This document shows positions 24,229 to 35,664 of a stretch of DNA of 64,000 nt, in pieces. Where the stretch lies: positions 1,240,001 through 1,304,000 of the forward strand of contig CM065188.1 in the NCBI GenBank assembly GCA_033026295.1, in the 5' to 3' direction. The stretch's first letter is position 1, and every line of letters starts with the position of its first letter. Origin of the DNA: Channa striata (taxonomy: Eukaryota > Chordata > Actinopteri > Anabantiformes > Channidae). Made by a program: the position numbers and the translations under genes. Under the pieces are notes generated by a model that made no database searches, was not told the DNA's origin, and saw only the letters and a program-made list of their open reading frames with translations.

Positions 24229-26160
24229 ATGGACCCAGCTGGAGGCTCAGTGTGGAAGCTCAGAGTACAGGGCGCGCTGGCCCAGCATGACACCAATGTA
24301 GCCAAGATCCAGGCTGATCTCGGTTCCATTTGTCAACTGCTCCAGCGGGTGGTTTCAGCACCTCAGGTTTCAGATCCTCCTCTCCCTCCATTTCCTTCCC
24401 ACCCACAGAACCCAGACCTGCCTCGCAGGACTTTGTTGTTGGACCCCCCGAAATGTACTCCGGTGATTCAAAGTCATGTTGAGCTTTTCTTGTTAAGTGT
24501 AGGCTACAGTTCTGTATGCGTCCCTCCGTCTTTCCTAGCAAGGAATCCAGGGTTGTCCATGCGCTTTCCTTACTGTCGGGTCAGGCCGGGATCTGGGGAA
24601 CATTCAAATGGGAGAGGGGTTCCTGGTCGGTTCTCTCTTTTGAATCTTTTGCAGAGGAACTACTTTGGGTTTTTGGTCCAGCTAAGTCTGAGCAGGATAA
24701 CTCTTGTCTGTTGTCTCAACTCACTCAGGGGAGTGGGATGGTGTCTGAGTACGCGGTCGAGTTTAGAACTTTGGCGGCCGATTGTTTTTGGAACGAACCC
24801 GCTCTGGTAGAAAGATTTTATCAAGGTCTCTCAGAGTCTTTAAAAGATGAACTCGCATCCCGCGAACTCCCCGAGTCACTCAATGCTCTCATTGACACTT
24901 ACGTCCAGGTAGACCATAGAATCCGTGAGAGACGCCCCAGGTTTCGTTACCCAAGTAATCCGCCCCATTCTCCTGTCGCTACCGCTTCACCCCCCTCTCG
25001 ATCCAGACCAGTAGTTTCCCGGACCTCTTTTGAGCCTATGCAATTGGGGAGAACGCGTCTGTCTCCCAAGGAGCGAGAGCGCAGATTTAGAAACCGTCTG
25101 TGCTTATGTAACAGGCCTCGTAGTTGAGGACTGTATGCAGATATATTTGTTGTCTACGGTACCTGTAAACAACAGTAAAATTATGAGACGGCACGACAAC
25201 GGTCTGTTCGTTTCCCTTGCTTCAGCCAGACTTTATTACTCAAGTAAGCGTTTACATTCGAGTAACATAGTTACATGATAACTGTACATTTCTAACAAGA
25301 ATGTTCTTTGTCTGTGTCTTACCATTCTCTTGTTCAAACAAAATCAAATTCAATAATAGATTAAATCACAGTTTCTGTGCCTAAAGTAGTTCCAGTAATG
25401 CAAAGAAAATAAATGTTTATCATTACGAAGATTACTTAACAATTGCACCTTTAAGTGCCAACGTATTATCCAATGCACCTCGTGGTGAGCTACTGTCTGC
25501 TTTATACCATTAGCAGGATGTGGAATCGTTTGAGCAAAATACTGGATCTGGCAAATGCATGAAGTTCCCCAAAAACTAATTCAAACTGTGTTACTGTCTG
25601 TACAAACAAAGCAAAATCACTCGACACAGGTACAGCGATCACAAACAAACATTTGTCAAGTTTCAACATAACAGAAGCCATCAAATCAAAGAAAATATCC
25701 AAAAGATATGCCAACACGGGCATTTGGTAGGCCAAGCTAACCTAGCTTCTCTAACATTAGCATACTGGCCACATCGTGCTCAAAACAAGTACACTACATT
25801 TCCTAGTGACACAACAGAAAGGAATATTCACTCTATTCAAAAGAGGATTCTCGATGTATATCTGTGCTTTGTTTTTGTACTGTTACTGACCTGTAAACAA
25901 CAATAAAATTATGAGACGGCACGACAACGGTCTGTTCGTTTCCCTTGCTTCAGCCAGACTGAAGTAGAGAGCGAGCCTCAGGCTGCTACCGCCGTCACAC
26001 TTGGGGTAGGAGGCCCCCTCGTGGCGAAAGTGGGCAATACCTCCCTAAACAGATATTCGTACATACACATACGTGACCACTCGGCACGGTGCGTCACACT
26101 TATATTGTGGCCAGTCCGGGCACCTGATCAAGTTCTGTACGCTAAAAGGGGGGGCTCAGC
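24229..26160 (+). pseudogene. Gypsy gag relic, frameshifted and split by an insertion
   Basis: ATG at 24229 opens a frame of about 100 codons. The reading then shifts near 24515-24540 and continues to 25106 with a typical gag core (ends EPMQLGRTRLSPKERERRFR). The CCHC zinc knuckle that should follow is cut after its first cysteine codon by the insert at 25107-26098; the remaining Cys, His and Cys follow at about 26105-26140. It is not expressed as one protein. Confidence 0.75.
25107..26098. mobile_element. 992-bp TG...CA insertion inside gag, 4-bp target duplication
   Basis: The insert starts TGTAACAGG and ends GCGTCACA. It is flanked by CTTA at 25103-25106 and 26099-26102, and removing it restores the gag phase. 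Inside, a 72-base direct repeat (25161-25232 and 25889-25960, one mismatch) contains an AATAAA in the right copy. The ends and duplication length fit an LTR. It may be a solo LTR with an internal duplication or a very short element. No coding sequence is seen. Confidence 0.7.
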
Positions 26161-26815
26161 AGCAGACTGGGGGAAACTGCTGAGCCATACTCGTAGCATT
26201 CTGCCCCACACCACTCGACCACTTTTGAACGTAACGTTGCAGCTCGCTGACTGTTTAACTCCTCTTGCTCCGATGATAGACTCCGTGCGGACACAGAGTT
26301 CATGGACGAGGATCTAGCCCGTAAATTGAAGATTCGGCTCATTCCCCAGTCTACACTGGTCCCCATCCGAACCCTAGACGGTCATTTGTTGAACCCCAGT
26401 TCCCTGCAGACTGTTCCAGTTCATTTAACTATTGAGAATAATCACGAGAAAATCATATTCCAAATTATTCGTTCTCCTCCTCAACCTCTCGTCCTTGGAT
26501 CTTCCTGGCTCTCCCGTCACAAACCTGATATACACTGGGTAGAGGGGAGAATTCTCAACTGGGGCTCCTCTTGCTCTAAGCTGTGTTTGTGCAATGCCGC
26601 TGTTTTTCCCACCAATACCAACGAAGCCCCGGTCAGTATCGACTTGTTCACAAACATCATGATTTGAAACAAGCTTTTTCCAAGGTTAAAGCCACTCCTC
26701 TACCACCACATCGACCGTATGACTGTCCCATCGAGTTGTTGCCGGGCGCGGTTCCTCCTCGTGGTAGGCTATACTCCCTTTCTGCCCCTGAGCGTGAAGC
26801 TATGACCACCTACAT

Positions 26816-27507
26816 CAGGGGTGTTAAACTCATTTTCACCGAGGGCCACATCAGCATAATGGCTATCCTCAAAGGGCCAGATGTGACTTATAAATGTAAC
26901 TAAATGTAATCGAATGTAATGTAAAATAAATGTAACCACTCCTTAATGGGCGATTTCTTCAGCCACAATGAAGCTAGCTTTTACTGCGGCCTCGTTTTTA
27001 GCTCAGGATTTTGTTAACAAACTCTGCTGCAACCGCAGTTTGCCTTTTAATTCTTGGGCAATTTGTTGTTTTTCTTGAAGGCTAGCTTTAGCGTACTTAT
27101 CTCCGTGTTTGGCGTCAAAATGTCGACGCAGATTGTACTCTTTGACAACCGATATTGCCTCGTAACACAAAAGACATACCGGTCTTTCTCCTTGAAGCAC
27201 AAACAACTATTCGCTTTCCCATCTTTCTTGAAACAGTCTTCCTTCTGCATCAACTTTTCTCTTCCTGGACATTTTGGGATCATTATTTATATCTCAATTT
27301 CACTTCGTTGGCATAGATGTGGAAACACTGCCGCAGCCATTGAAGTCGAAAGGCATTGTGGGAAATGTAGTTTTTGGTAAAAGCACGCGCTTAATTTCTT
27401 TTTTGGTATTTATTTGTAGACACGCAAAACTTTTAAGCTCTCACGGGCCATATAAAACGACATGGCAGGCCACATCTGGCCCGCGGGCCTTGAGTTTGAC
27501 ACATGTG
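26816..27507 (-). mobile_element. hAT transposon, 692 bp, nested in Gypsy pol
   Basis: Terminal repeats are CAGGGGTGTTAAACTCA and, inverted, CACATGTGTCAAACTCA. The 8-bp target duplication ACCTACAT lies at 26808-26815 and 27508-27515, diagnostic of hAT. The transposase frame is on the minus strand and only its N-terminal part remains, so this is an internally deleted copy. Confidence 0.85.
27003..27206 (-). pseudogene. BED zinc-finger fragment of hAT transposase
   Basis: Sixty-seven codons include CLLC followed by HFDAKH, a C2H2-type BED finger, in the context RPVCLLCYEAISVVKEYNLRR seen in GTF2IRD2-like hAT transposases. A degenerate continuation reaches about 26945. The dimerisation and catalytic parts are absent. 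Confidence 0.65.
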
Positions 27508-28774
27508 ACCTACATTAATGAGTCACTCGCTGCTGGACTCATTCGTCCCTTATCCTCTCCGGCCAGGGCAGGTTTTTTTCTTCGTAGGCAAGGAGGAAGG
27601 GGGACTTCGACCCTGTATAGATTACAGAGGTCTTAACAACATCACTGTTCGCAACCGTTATCCTTTACCGCTTATTTTCACAGTTTTTGAACTTCTGCAG
27701 GGTGCTGAGGTGTTCACTAAACTGGACCTTAGGAACGCCTACCATCTTGCTTGTGCGCATACAGGAGGGAGACGAGTGGAAAACAGCGTTCAACACCCCA
27801 GTCGGTCATTTCGAGTATCTGGTAATGCCATTAGGTCTAACTAATGCACCAGCAGTTTTTCAGAACCTAGTCAATGATGTGTTGGTAGATATGTTAAGCA
27901 AGTTTGTTTTCGTCTATTTAGACGACATCCTAATCTTCTCCCCGTCTGAGAACGAACATGTTTCTCATGCCAGAAAACTACTCACCCGACTCATGCAGAA
28001 CAATCTCTATGTTAAAGCCGAAAAGTGTGTTTTTCATGCTTCGACTGTTTCCTTCCTGGGATTCGTCATCTCCCCGGGGAGGATGGAGATAGACCCTGGG
28101 AAGGTGAGTGCGGTGAGGGATTGGCCCACTCCTGAGTCACGTAAGCAGCTGCAACATTTGCTAGGTTTTGCCAACTTTTACAGACGGTTCATTCTTAATT
28201 ACAGCTCCATCGCCGCCCCGTTACATGCTCTCTCCAGGATCTGGAGACCGGCCTCCGGATTCTATGCTCTAGGGACCCGTCTTCCTGGTCTCAGAATTTA
28301 ATCTAGGTAGAGTATGCGCACAATTCACTCCCATGTGCCTCCACAGGGTTGACTCCTTTTCAGGTTGTTTATGGGTACCAACCTCCATTGTTTGACGTCA
28401 GGGAACATGATTCCTCCGTGCCTTCTGCGCTGGCTTCTATACGGCGATGTCGGCTGGCCTGGAGGAGAGCGCACGCCACTCTGACCAGGACCTCGGACTC
28501 GTACAAGAGATCCGCCAACAGACGCCGCAGTCGCGCACCCTCATACCGAGTGGGTCAACAAGTGTGGCTTTCCACAGCTAACATTCCTCTTTGCGTTGAG
28601 TGTAGGAAGCTGGCCCCCCGATTCATCGGTCCGTTCCCTGTTTCCAAGGTGATCAATCCCGTGGCGGTAAGATTACGGCTTCCTAATTCTCTCAAGATCC
28701 ATCCCACGTTTCATGTGTCCCGCATCAAACCTGTTGTTTTTGAGTTTTGTTCCCGGTTTTCTATGTTTGATTTT

Positions 28775-29229
28775 TGAATGCCTGGCAGATTTTTTGTTAT
28801 TGTTCTTTTCTCGCCAACCTGCAACACGAAGGTTACTCCGCTTTTCCTTTTTCGGCTAGCCGCTTTTTGTTGATAATTTGTTTTCTAATTTGTTACTTTG
28901 TATGTTTGCTACCTTTTCTCCTGCGTCCTCCCTGTCGACAAACTCACCTGCTCCTGGCCGATCCTTCCCCTTCCCGAGATTGCCTCCTCCACTCATCTAC
29001 ACCGTAAGCCAAATTAAGTGGCCTCAAGTCCATCATTTCTCTGCCTTCTCTTACCCTCTGCTCTTCTCCTAGGCGACCGCTCACCCCTCTGTCGTTTCCT
29101 TCGGCCCTGGCCAGTAGCACTCCACTTCCATCACCACAACGTTCAATAAACTTGACTTTTGTGTTTCTATTTCTGCGTCCTCCAGTCTCTTTTTTGGGTC
29201 CTCTAAAATACCTACTATAGTCGTGATAG
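28775..29229 (+). repeat. 3' LTR of the Gypsy element
   Basis: The segment from 29012 matches the end of the 5' LTR, ending 'atagtcgtgatag'. AATAAA is at about 29145. The left border is uncertain because the upstream half differs from the 5' LTR. Confidence 0.6.
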
Positions 29230-29805
29230 CCCGACAACCTCTAGACATGCTCGCCCTTCAGCTTCCAACTTATGGCTAACCAACCAGATTCAGAAGACTG
29301 AATACTACCACGACAAGCTCAGCAACATCACGGACACCAAAAAGCTGTTTTCCACTTTCAATTCACTGCTCTACCCACCACCACCTCCGCCACGCACCTG
29401 TCTCACAGCTGATGACTTTGCTTCCCTTTCACTAAGAAGGTGGCAGCCATCAGCTCCCAGTTCTCTCCACCAGTTGACATCCAGCTATCTACATCGAATG
29501 ACGCATCACGCTTCAAATTCTCAATCCTGTCAGAGGATGACGTATCCACCCTCCTCCTCTCGAACCATCCGAGCACCTGCTCTCTGGTTCCGATCCCCTC
29601 CACCCTTCTACAAGCTGTTGCACCTACACTAATACCAGCCATTACCACAGATCATCAACACTTCTCTCAGAACAGGCACCTTTCCTACCTTGTTGAAGCA
29701 GGCCCAGATTATTCCACTGTTGAAGAAACCTTCTCTTGATCCCTCCATTGTGGAGAATTACAGACCAGTCTCTCTTCTCCCATTTCTGGCCAAGACCCTG
29801 GAATG
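29230..29805 (+). mobile_element. L2-like LINE, continuation after the Gypsy insertion
   Basis: Frames here read LSNITDTKKLFSTFNSLL, TADDFASL and then IVENYRPVSLLPFLAKTLE-like residues, the linker and first reverse transcriptase block of a fish L2-type LINE. Several frameshifts are present. It continues the copy ending at 23733 and stops near 29805. Confidence 0.7.
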
Positions 29806-30058
29806 AGACTCTTAAATCAACTCTCATATTTTCTTTCCCAGAACAACCTCCTCGATGTCAACCAATCTGGCATCAAGAATACAATGTCTGCAATCCTAAT
29901 ATGTTTGTGGAACAGGAATTGTTGAAATAAGTTTATCACTAGGTGAGCTACATGTTTGATGATGTCCCTTGCTTGATGGCCCTCGCCCTGAGACTGTAAA
30001 TGCCCCCATATTTGAGGTGTAAAATAGGCTGAACCTGACTTATGACTTTTGCCTTCAG

Positions 30059-30790
30059 TTTCAGGACCCAAAGTTTGACAATGCCCTGTGCAATTTAGCT
30101 AATACTAAGGACCTGCCATCCAAGGCAACCATTTAGATATTGAGATTAATTGACTTAGATCTGAGTCTAACCAGCAAACATGACACATTGTTACAGTTTG
30201 ATACTACACATTCAACAGAGCCCCCTTGCCAATGGCCAGAGATCATTGTGGCTCCATCTTTTTCATATGAGGTGGAGTATACTCTAAGAGAGGGGAACTC
30301 TACATTTTTAAAAGAGGAGAAAATGATGAGGTTAACCATGTATTAAAAACATAATATACTTGATGTAATGGCTGCTGAAATTTATAAGCATAAAGCATAT
30401 CATAGTAGCAAAGAGATTGACAAGGCTGCAGAGGCTCTTAAACATGCCTATCTGAAAGAAACTGGCTCCAAAACTGGATATGAGGGTTGGTAGAACAGCT
30501 TGCGCTTTACAATGGGCAACAACAGGACCAAACTGAGCAAAGTTGGCTAAAAGGATGTGGCTGTGAATGCAGGAAAGCACAGCAGGACCGATTCAGAGGG
30601 TGTTGCATCAAGGAGAAAATCAAAAGACCCAGATGCACAGCACAGCTAGAACAGCAGCCCTGGCTGGCCTTCCACTGTACTTATAGCAGGACTCATCAGA
30701 TGTCTTTAAAACTTGCAAGGTTATCTTGTACACTCTTTAAGTGTTCTAGCATTGGTAAGGCTGTGTTCCACCTGAACTTTATATTTACTT
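30059..30790 (+). pseudogene. Relic of a multicopy fish gene/TE-borne family (SAMD3-like), N-terminal part
   Basis: Frames with several stops read FQDPKFDNALCNL, then WPEIIVAPSFSYEVEYTLREG, then KAAEALKHAYLKETGSKTGYE. From memory these resemble an uncharacterised, highly repeated fish family annotated as SAM-domain-like proteins. An AG precedes the first block as if it were an exon. A C-terminal piece of the same family lies at 54464-54775. Its function is unknown to me. Confidence 0.4.
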
Positions 30791-30981
30791 TTTAAAGTTA
30801 TAATGTAAGTATAGTTTACAGCCTTAAAGACACACCCCTTTATTTATTCTCTCAAAAACACAGGCACACAAACATAGTCCGTTTGGAAAAGAACACTCCC
30901 CTTGTACCTATATTATTTTATTTTAAAACATTGAGACATGGTTGAAATACTATAGGCTTTTTTGACTTTTGATATATTTTG

Positions 30982-31210
30982 GGCGATAGTGGTGCAGTAG
31001 GTAGCGCCGCTGTCCACCAGTTCCACAGTTGTTGGTTTGATCCCCGGCTCCTCTGGTCACATGTCAAAGTGTGCATGAGCAAGACACTGAACCCCGGTTT
31101 AGTTGCTCCTGGTGAGTGTTGGTCCTCATCGGTGTGTGAATGGGTAGATAAGAAGCAATGTCAAGCACTTTGAGTACCAACTGGAAGAAAAGTGCTATAT
31201 GAATGCAGAC
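30982..31210 (+). repeat. tRNA-derived SINE
   Basis: A-box-like TAGTGGTGCAGTAGG and B-box GGTTTGATCCC are followed by the shared 'gcaagacactgaacccc' core and a 'caagcactttgagtacc...aaagtgctatatgaatgca' tail. It is related to the copy at 43470. Confidence 0.7.
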
Positions 31211-32384
31211 CATTTAAACAGAGATTTCTTTTGGCAATTTAAAACTTTCAGTGGTGGAGAACCCAGACAACTGTTGTCGTATGTATTGTTTTCCATCAGC
31301 TTCTGAAGTTTCTAAATCCTTCAGAGGAATTATGGGTGTCTTGGTCGCTAGTGTCCTTGCACAGTTAATCCGTTTTTAATGACTGCTCTAAACACATTTC
31401 TATTTCTAAACAACAGATTGAACACTTAGTAACTTAAAAAGGTATCCTCACAATTTTATCCATTCCCGCTTGTATGCATCCACTAACTTTTCAATAATCT
31501 TTAAAATAAACTTTCAATACAGTTGGGTGGGTGCTCTTTTGTCTTTTTGGTGTAATTGTGGCCAGGATACTGTATCACTAATAGCTTGTGCAATAATTTA
31601 ACTTTGTCAGATCTGTCTGAATGTTTTTTTGTTTATTTGTTTTGTTTTCCCAAAAAAGCCAAGTTTAATTGACCACGATTCAGTGTTAAATGATAAAAAG
31701 TTCAAGGGAAGTGCATGCATTTTATTTCCAGTTCAACTAACTTGTCAGGTTTTACAGTGTGAGAAAAGGCGATTGGGAGCATAATATTATGCTGAAACTA
31801 CATGCATTGACTGTGTCTGAAAGAAATGTCTTAGTATCATGTTTTCATGCTTGCCTGAAAACATGATACTGCCACAGAAACAATTTTCATTAACTTTGGT
31901 GCAGGTATTTTTAGATACAAGCACATGTGCATGTAGCATTCACAGTGCTAACAAAAGGTTGTAGTGTGTGAAAACCTAGCAAAGCATATACACACCACAA
32001 TAAAGTGACTTGTGTCCTACGTCCTCCCTGCCAATGTTGTTTAACAGCGCGACAGTGACTCGGTGGCTCTCACGTGGCAAATGAACAAAAGAACGAGCTG
32101 TAACGATCTGTATGAACGACTCGCGAGAGAACTGTAGTACTTGCCAATCGCCACGGAGCGGCCTGGCTGTCACGTGACAAAAGAACGAGGACCCGAGGAC
32201 AGCCGCACAGCTCCGTGAGTCGTGAACGAATCATTTCTGTTTCCTGTCCTGCTGACTGAACTTTTGCAGCTGCTGCCATGTGGCGAGAGAAGGAGCTGCA
32301 CGAAAATTAACGAATCGGTCACTGAGAGGACTCATTACTCCCACGTCATATGCAAGATTCGTTCACTTTGGATATTAGAACAGT
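31211..32384. other. Intergenic DNA with a short perfect inverted repeat
   Basis: No gene is recognised. A perfect 15-base inverted repeat with an 8-base spacer lies at 31833-31870. The stretch 32030-32340 is GC-richer with repeated 'gaacga' words but no family I can name. Confidence 0.5.
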
Positions 32385-32715
32385 TGTAATATGTTACTTT
32401 TGTTATTATGTAATAGATTTTGGGCTTGACAAAGGAGAAAAATCCAGCCGACATGTAGGATTAATTTAAACACCTTCTCGAGAAGGTGGGACTAGACCAC
32501 GCAGGTTCAGTTCAGAGTTTACATCAGTTCAGAATTCTACCCTGAAGAATTAAGCGCCTTGTTTAAGAAAACTTAACCGATGTTACCAAGAACTTCTTCT
32601 TTGTTTGTTAATTGTGTTATAGTTATAGTTTGTCTTATAGTGCGTATCCTTTTTCTGTCTGTTATTTTTGTAACTAATTTTTGTGACTTGAACTTGAAGC
32701 CAAACATCCGATCTT
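32385..32715 (+). repeat. Large LTR-like repeat, copy A left half (split by DIRS)
   Basis: It aligns by eye with 61140-61590 ('gattttgggcttga', 'aactt/aactcc...aagccaaac'). The match resumes right of the DIRS at 35899-36320. It is the same family as the 2332-bp TG...CA element at 60152-62483. Confidence 0.55.
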
Positions 32716-32921
32716 GTTCTATTTCGTATAGGCTTTGCCCTCTAAGAGCTGTTGCTATTGGGTTTATCCCTGCGTGCGTGCGCAGTCGTGAAGATGCTCT
32801 TTTGCACCTGGCACAGGTGCTGGGCTGACTCCCTCAGGTCCGCATGCAAGGTATATAATACCTGCATGACCTGAGATCTGCTCCCCTTTTTACTTCAGGG
32901 TATTGAAGCAGTCAAGACAAG

Positions 32922-34310
32922 ATGACAAGCTCCTCTCTTTGCTCTACTGGCGGTTCCAGGATTTGTCCGTCCTGCAACACCGGCTACATTCTGCTGGATG
33001 ACCCCAATGCACGCTGCGAGGCATGCCTCGGCCCCGAGCACGCAGGGCTGGCTGTCACTCCCCTTTCCACGTGCCCCTATTGTGCACGTCTGACCCTGGA
33101 GGAGAAGCAGCGGCGAGTGGATGCCTATGTGACACTCTTGGAGGATGACTGTGCCAACGACGATGATGCTGGCTGAGCAGAACGCTCACGCTTCACCATC
33201 GACGAAGCACTGGACATCTTGTACCCTCCCTGCTCGGAGGGTGAGCGCGGTGCAAGAGGGCAGGAGTCCCTTGATTCAGCTCCCTCCATCGCCGGCTCCC
33301 CTCCTGGTTCTCTCCTTTTCCCACTGGAAAACCTGGAGTCTGAAGGTGAAAAGGAGGCACCGTCAGCACAGCGGCACTCTGCCCCTCCCGCCCCGCCTGC
33401 GGTGTACTTCCCAGAGTTAATCAAGCGTGCTGCGGACAGAAAGTCCATTCCTCTGCCTCCTAAGCCACCTTCCCCTGTTCCCAACGAGATGGTTGGAGAC
33501 ATTTACTGCGACAAGCAAGAGACCAGGCGTCTCGCACTCTGGCCGCAATTCCCCGCTCTCCGCCCTTTTCTATCGGAGGCGCCGGTCGCACGCTATAAAG
33601 CCTTCACCAGAGTGCACGGAGAGACGGAGCGTGGCTTTCCTGCCGTTCCACAGCTAGAACCCAGTCTAGCCTACTTCTTGCTTCCTAAAGCAAAGTTATT
33701 CGGCAGATGCTGGCCCATTCCACCGTCTCCACGAGATGACCGGGTACCACCCGCCTCACTGACCACGCAGACCAGTGCATCGCTCAGACAGTGGCTGCCA
33801 TCAACAACATCGCACTGCTCTCCGGGGCTCTCCCCGCCAAGCCGGCTGAGGAGATTTGCAAAGCAATGGCAGACATTGCCTTGCGGTCTTCACCCCCCCC
33901 TTGGCCATCCCAACTGCCTCCAACGGAGAGGAGACCGACTCACACATGGCCAAACCAACCCGCCGCGCCCCCCCGGAAACGGGGACGACAATGACGGGAT
34001 GCGGGAAACATGTACCTGTCCACGGAAACTGCCGCCAACAACGGCTCTTTTAAGAGCCACCCACCTCTGGGTAAAGAGCAGTCTCCTGACCAACGGTTTA
34101 CTTCATTCTCCTCTGAGTGTTTCGCAACTGTTGGTGTTGAAGCACACGTTTCCCACACTCATTACCCCGCTGCACTCTCACACCAGGTGTCAGCTGTGGA
34201 GTCAGTGTTCTCTCCAGGTGTGGCAAGCAAATCTGTTTCGCCGCCTCATGACCCCGCTGCACTCTTTCACCAGGTGTCAGCCGTGGAGTCGATGTCCTCT
34301 GCACGTGTGA
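32922..34310 (+). pseudogene. DIRS ORF1 (gag-like), one in-frame stop plus a later shift
   Basis: The frame opens MTSSSLCSTGGSRICPSC with several CxxC pairs (CPSC, CEAC, CPYC) typical of DIRS ORF1 in fish. TGA at 33174-33176 interrupts it, and the same frame stays open to 34310 with an acidic, proline-rich region (YFPELIKRAADRK). Expected residues move to another frame after about 33760 (NNIALLSGALPAKPAEEICK at 33800). Confidence 0.7.
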
Positions 34311-34469
34311 AGAGCGTGTTAATGTTCTGTTTATTCGTCTCCTGTTCACACGGTTCTCCATCCACTCACCCCTCCTCTCTGTGGCCTCCTCAACTCTCAC
34401 CCATCTGTATGCGTTAGTGGTGGTTTCTCTCCGTGGCAGAACTCGGATGATGACCTTTTTCCGTCATCA

Positions 34470-35345
34470 GTGACACCTTCCCCCAGGCCTTTCACTCGTG
34501 TCCTCCCATGGGCTGCACAGAGCAGACACCCGGCTCACGCAGCGGCGGAAAGGGCAGTGCACTGGCTGTCACTCATGTCCACAGCGGCTCCAGAGACGTG
34601 TGCTCGCCCGCTTTCAGAGCACTACTCAGAATGGCGAAATCAACTTTCAATGAACGAGTGGATGGACAAAGTGATAAAAAAGGTTTACACCCTGCAGTTT
34701 ACCGCTCCTCCCCCTCCATTCAACGGAGTGCTGGAGATGGTGATGTTGTCCCAAGCAGAGACAGCTGCTCTGACCACAAAGTTACGGGAGCTCCGGGAGA
34801 AAAGAGCCATCTCCAGAGTCCCAGCAAGCGAAAGAATATGGGGTTTTTGCTCCCGATACTTTCTAGTACCCAAGAAGACGGGTAGAATGAGACCCATTCT
34901 CGACCTGTCTCTCTTCAACAAATCCATTGCGCAAAGGCCGTTCCACATGCTCACAATAGGGCATGTGATGGAATGCGTGCGGCCAGGCGACTGGTTCACA
35001 TCCATTGACCTGAAAGACACGTATTTCCATGTGCCCATCATCCCAAACACAGGAAATTCCTGCGCTTCTCCTTCCAAGGGGCCCAATATCAATACAACCG
35101 CTTGCCTTTCTCTGGCCCCACACACATTCTCCAAATATGTGGAAACAGCCTTGGAGCCATTGAGCAATAGAGGAATCAGAGTCATTCTCCTCTGTCTTAT
35201 TTGTTTGTTCATTCGACTGCTACGGTGTGCAACGGTCGTCTGGCTGCTCTCACAACATAAGTCTGGCGGCGATTGGCGTGCTATTATGCGCATTAACTCG
35301 CTGTGCGTTTTTTGCTGCGCTGTCTGGGATATTAACAGTGTGTAA
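34470..35345 (+). pseudogene. DIRS reverse transcriptase, truncated
   Basis: Conserved DIRS blocks are RYFLVPKKTGRMRPILDLSL and VRPGDWFTSIDLKDTYFHVP. They are followed by a shifted stretch and FSKYVETALEPLSNRGIRVI. The catalytic aspartate pair that should follow is absent; the frame runs into unrelated codons. No intact polymerase can be made. Confidence 0.8.
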
Positions 35346-35552
35346 ATGATTGTCCCTGCTCCCTCGCAACAGCATTCAGGGAATGTGAGTGTGCACCCTT
35401 ATTGCCCTCTTTATTCACAGAGGGTTCAATGCGGGAGGGTGCTTGCCACCTTGTTGTGGCCACCCCGGGCGGAGCATTTGAGCTGGTGTATTGGTGCATT
35501 ATGGACGACGGTGGGTTCAATGGGGCATTGACCACTTGCGGCTTCGTCCTTA

Positions 35553-35664
35553 TCCCAATAGCGACAGCTCTTAGAGGGCGAAGCCTATACGAAATAGAAC
35601 GTTGGTCACTCAGTGTGACCCCAGATTCTAGGCATAGAATAGAGTATAGGCATAGCCCTCTAAG
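35553..35664 (-). repeat. DIRS internal complementary region
   Basis: 35584-35600 is the exact reverse complement of the left terminus 32716-32732. 35601-35623 is the exact reverse complement of the right terminus 35873-35895. They meet at AAC|GTT. Confidence 0.9.

Larger units (their letters stand above)
26160..28770 (+). pseudogene. Gypsy pro-pol relic
   Basis: The protease region has its catalytic Asp-Ser-Gly broken by a one-base shift near 26280. Downstream is LARKLKIRLIPQSTLVPIRTL. A hAT interrupts at 26816-27507. Reverse transcriptase follows (GGLRPCIDYRGLNNI, then intact YLDD at 27915-27926, LGFANFYRRF near 28170) with frameshifts around 27580 and 27780. After about 28270 the reading jumps to the integrase end (TPFQVVYGYQPPLF, then HPTFHVSRIKPV), so RNase H and most of the integrase core are missing. 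Confidence 0.8.
23734..29229 (+). mobile_element. Ty3/Gypsy LTR retrotransposon, defective, with two nested insertions
   Basis: Order is 5' LTR, gag, protease, reverse transcriptase, integrase C-terminus, 3' LTR. The gag start (MDPAGGSVW) and the MQLGRTRLSP box are like sushi-type fish Gypsy elements. It is non-functional: gag and pol are frameshifted, and RNase H with most of the integrase is deleted at about 28270-28310. A 992-bp element and a hAT lie inside. It sits in a LINE, with CCC on both sides as a possible short target duplication. Confidence 0.85.

Noticed and set aside
33219..34310. 363-codon frame as a host proline-rich protein
   Set aside because: It is the same frame as the DIRS ORF1 interrupted by one stop and lies between the DIRS terminal repeats.
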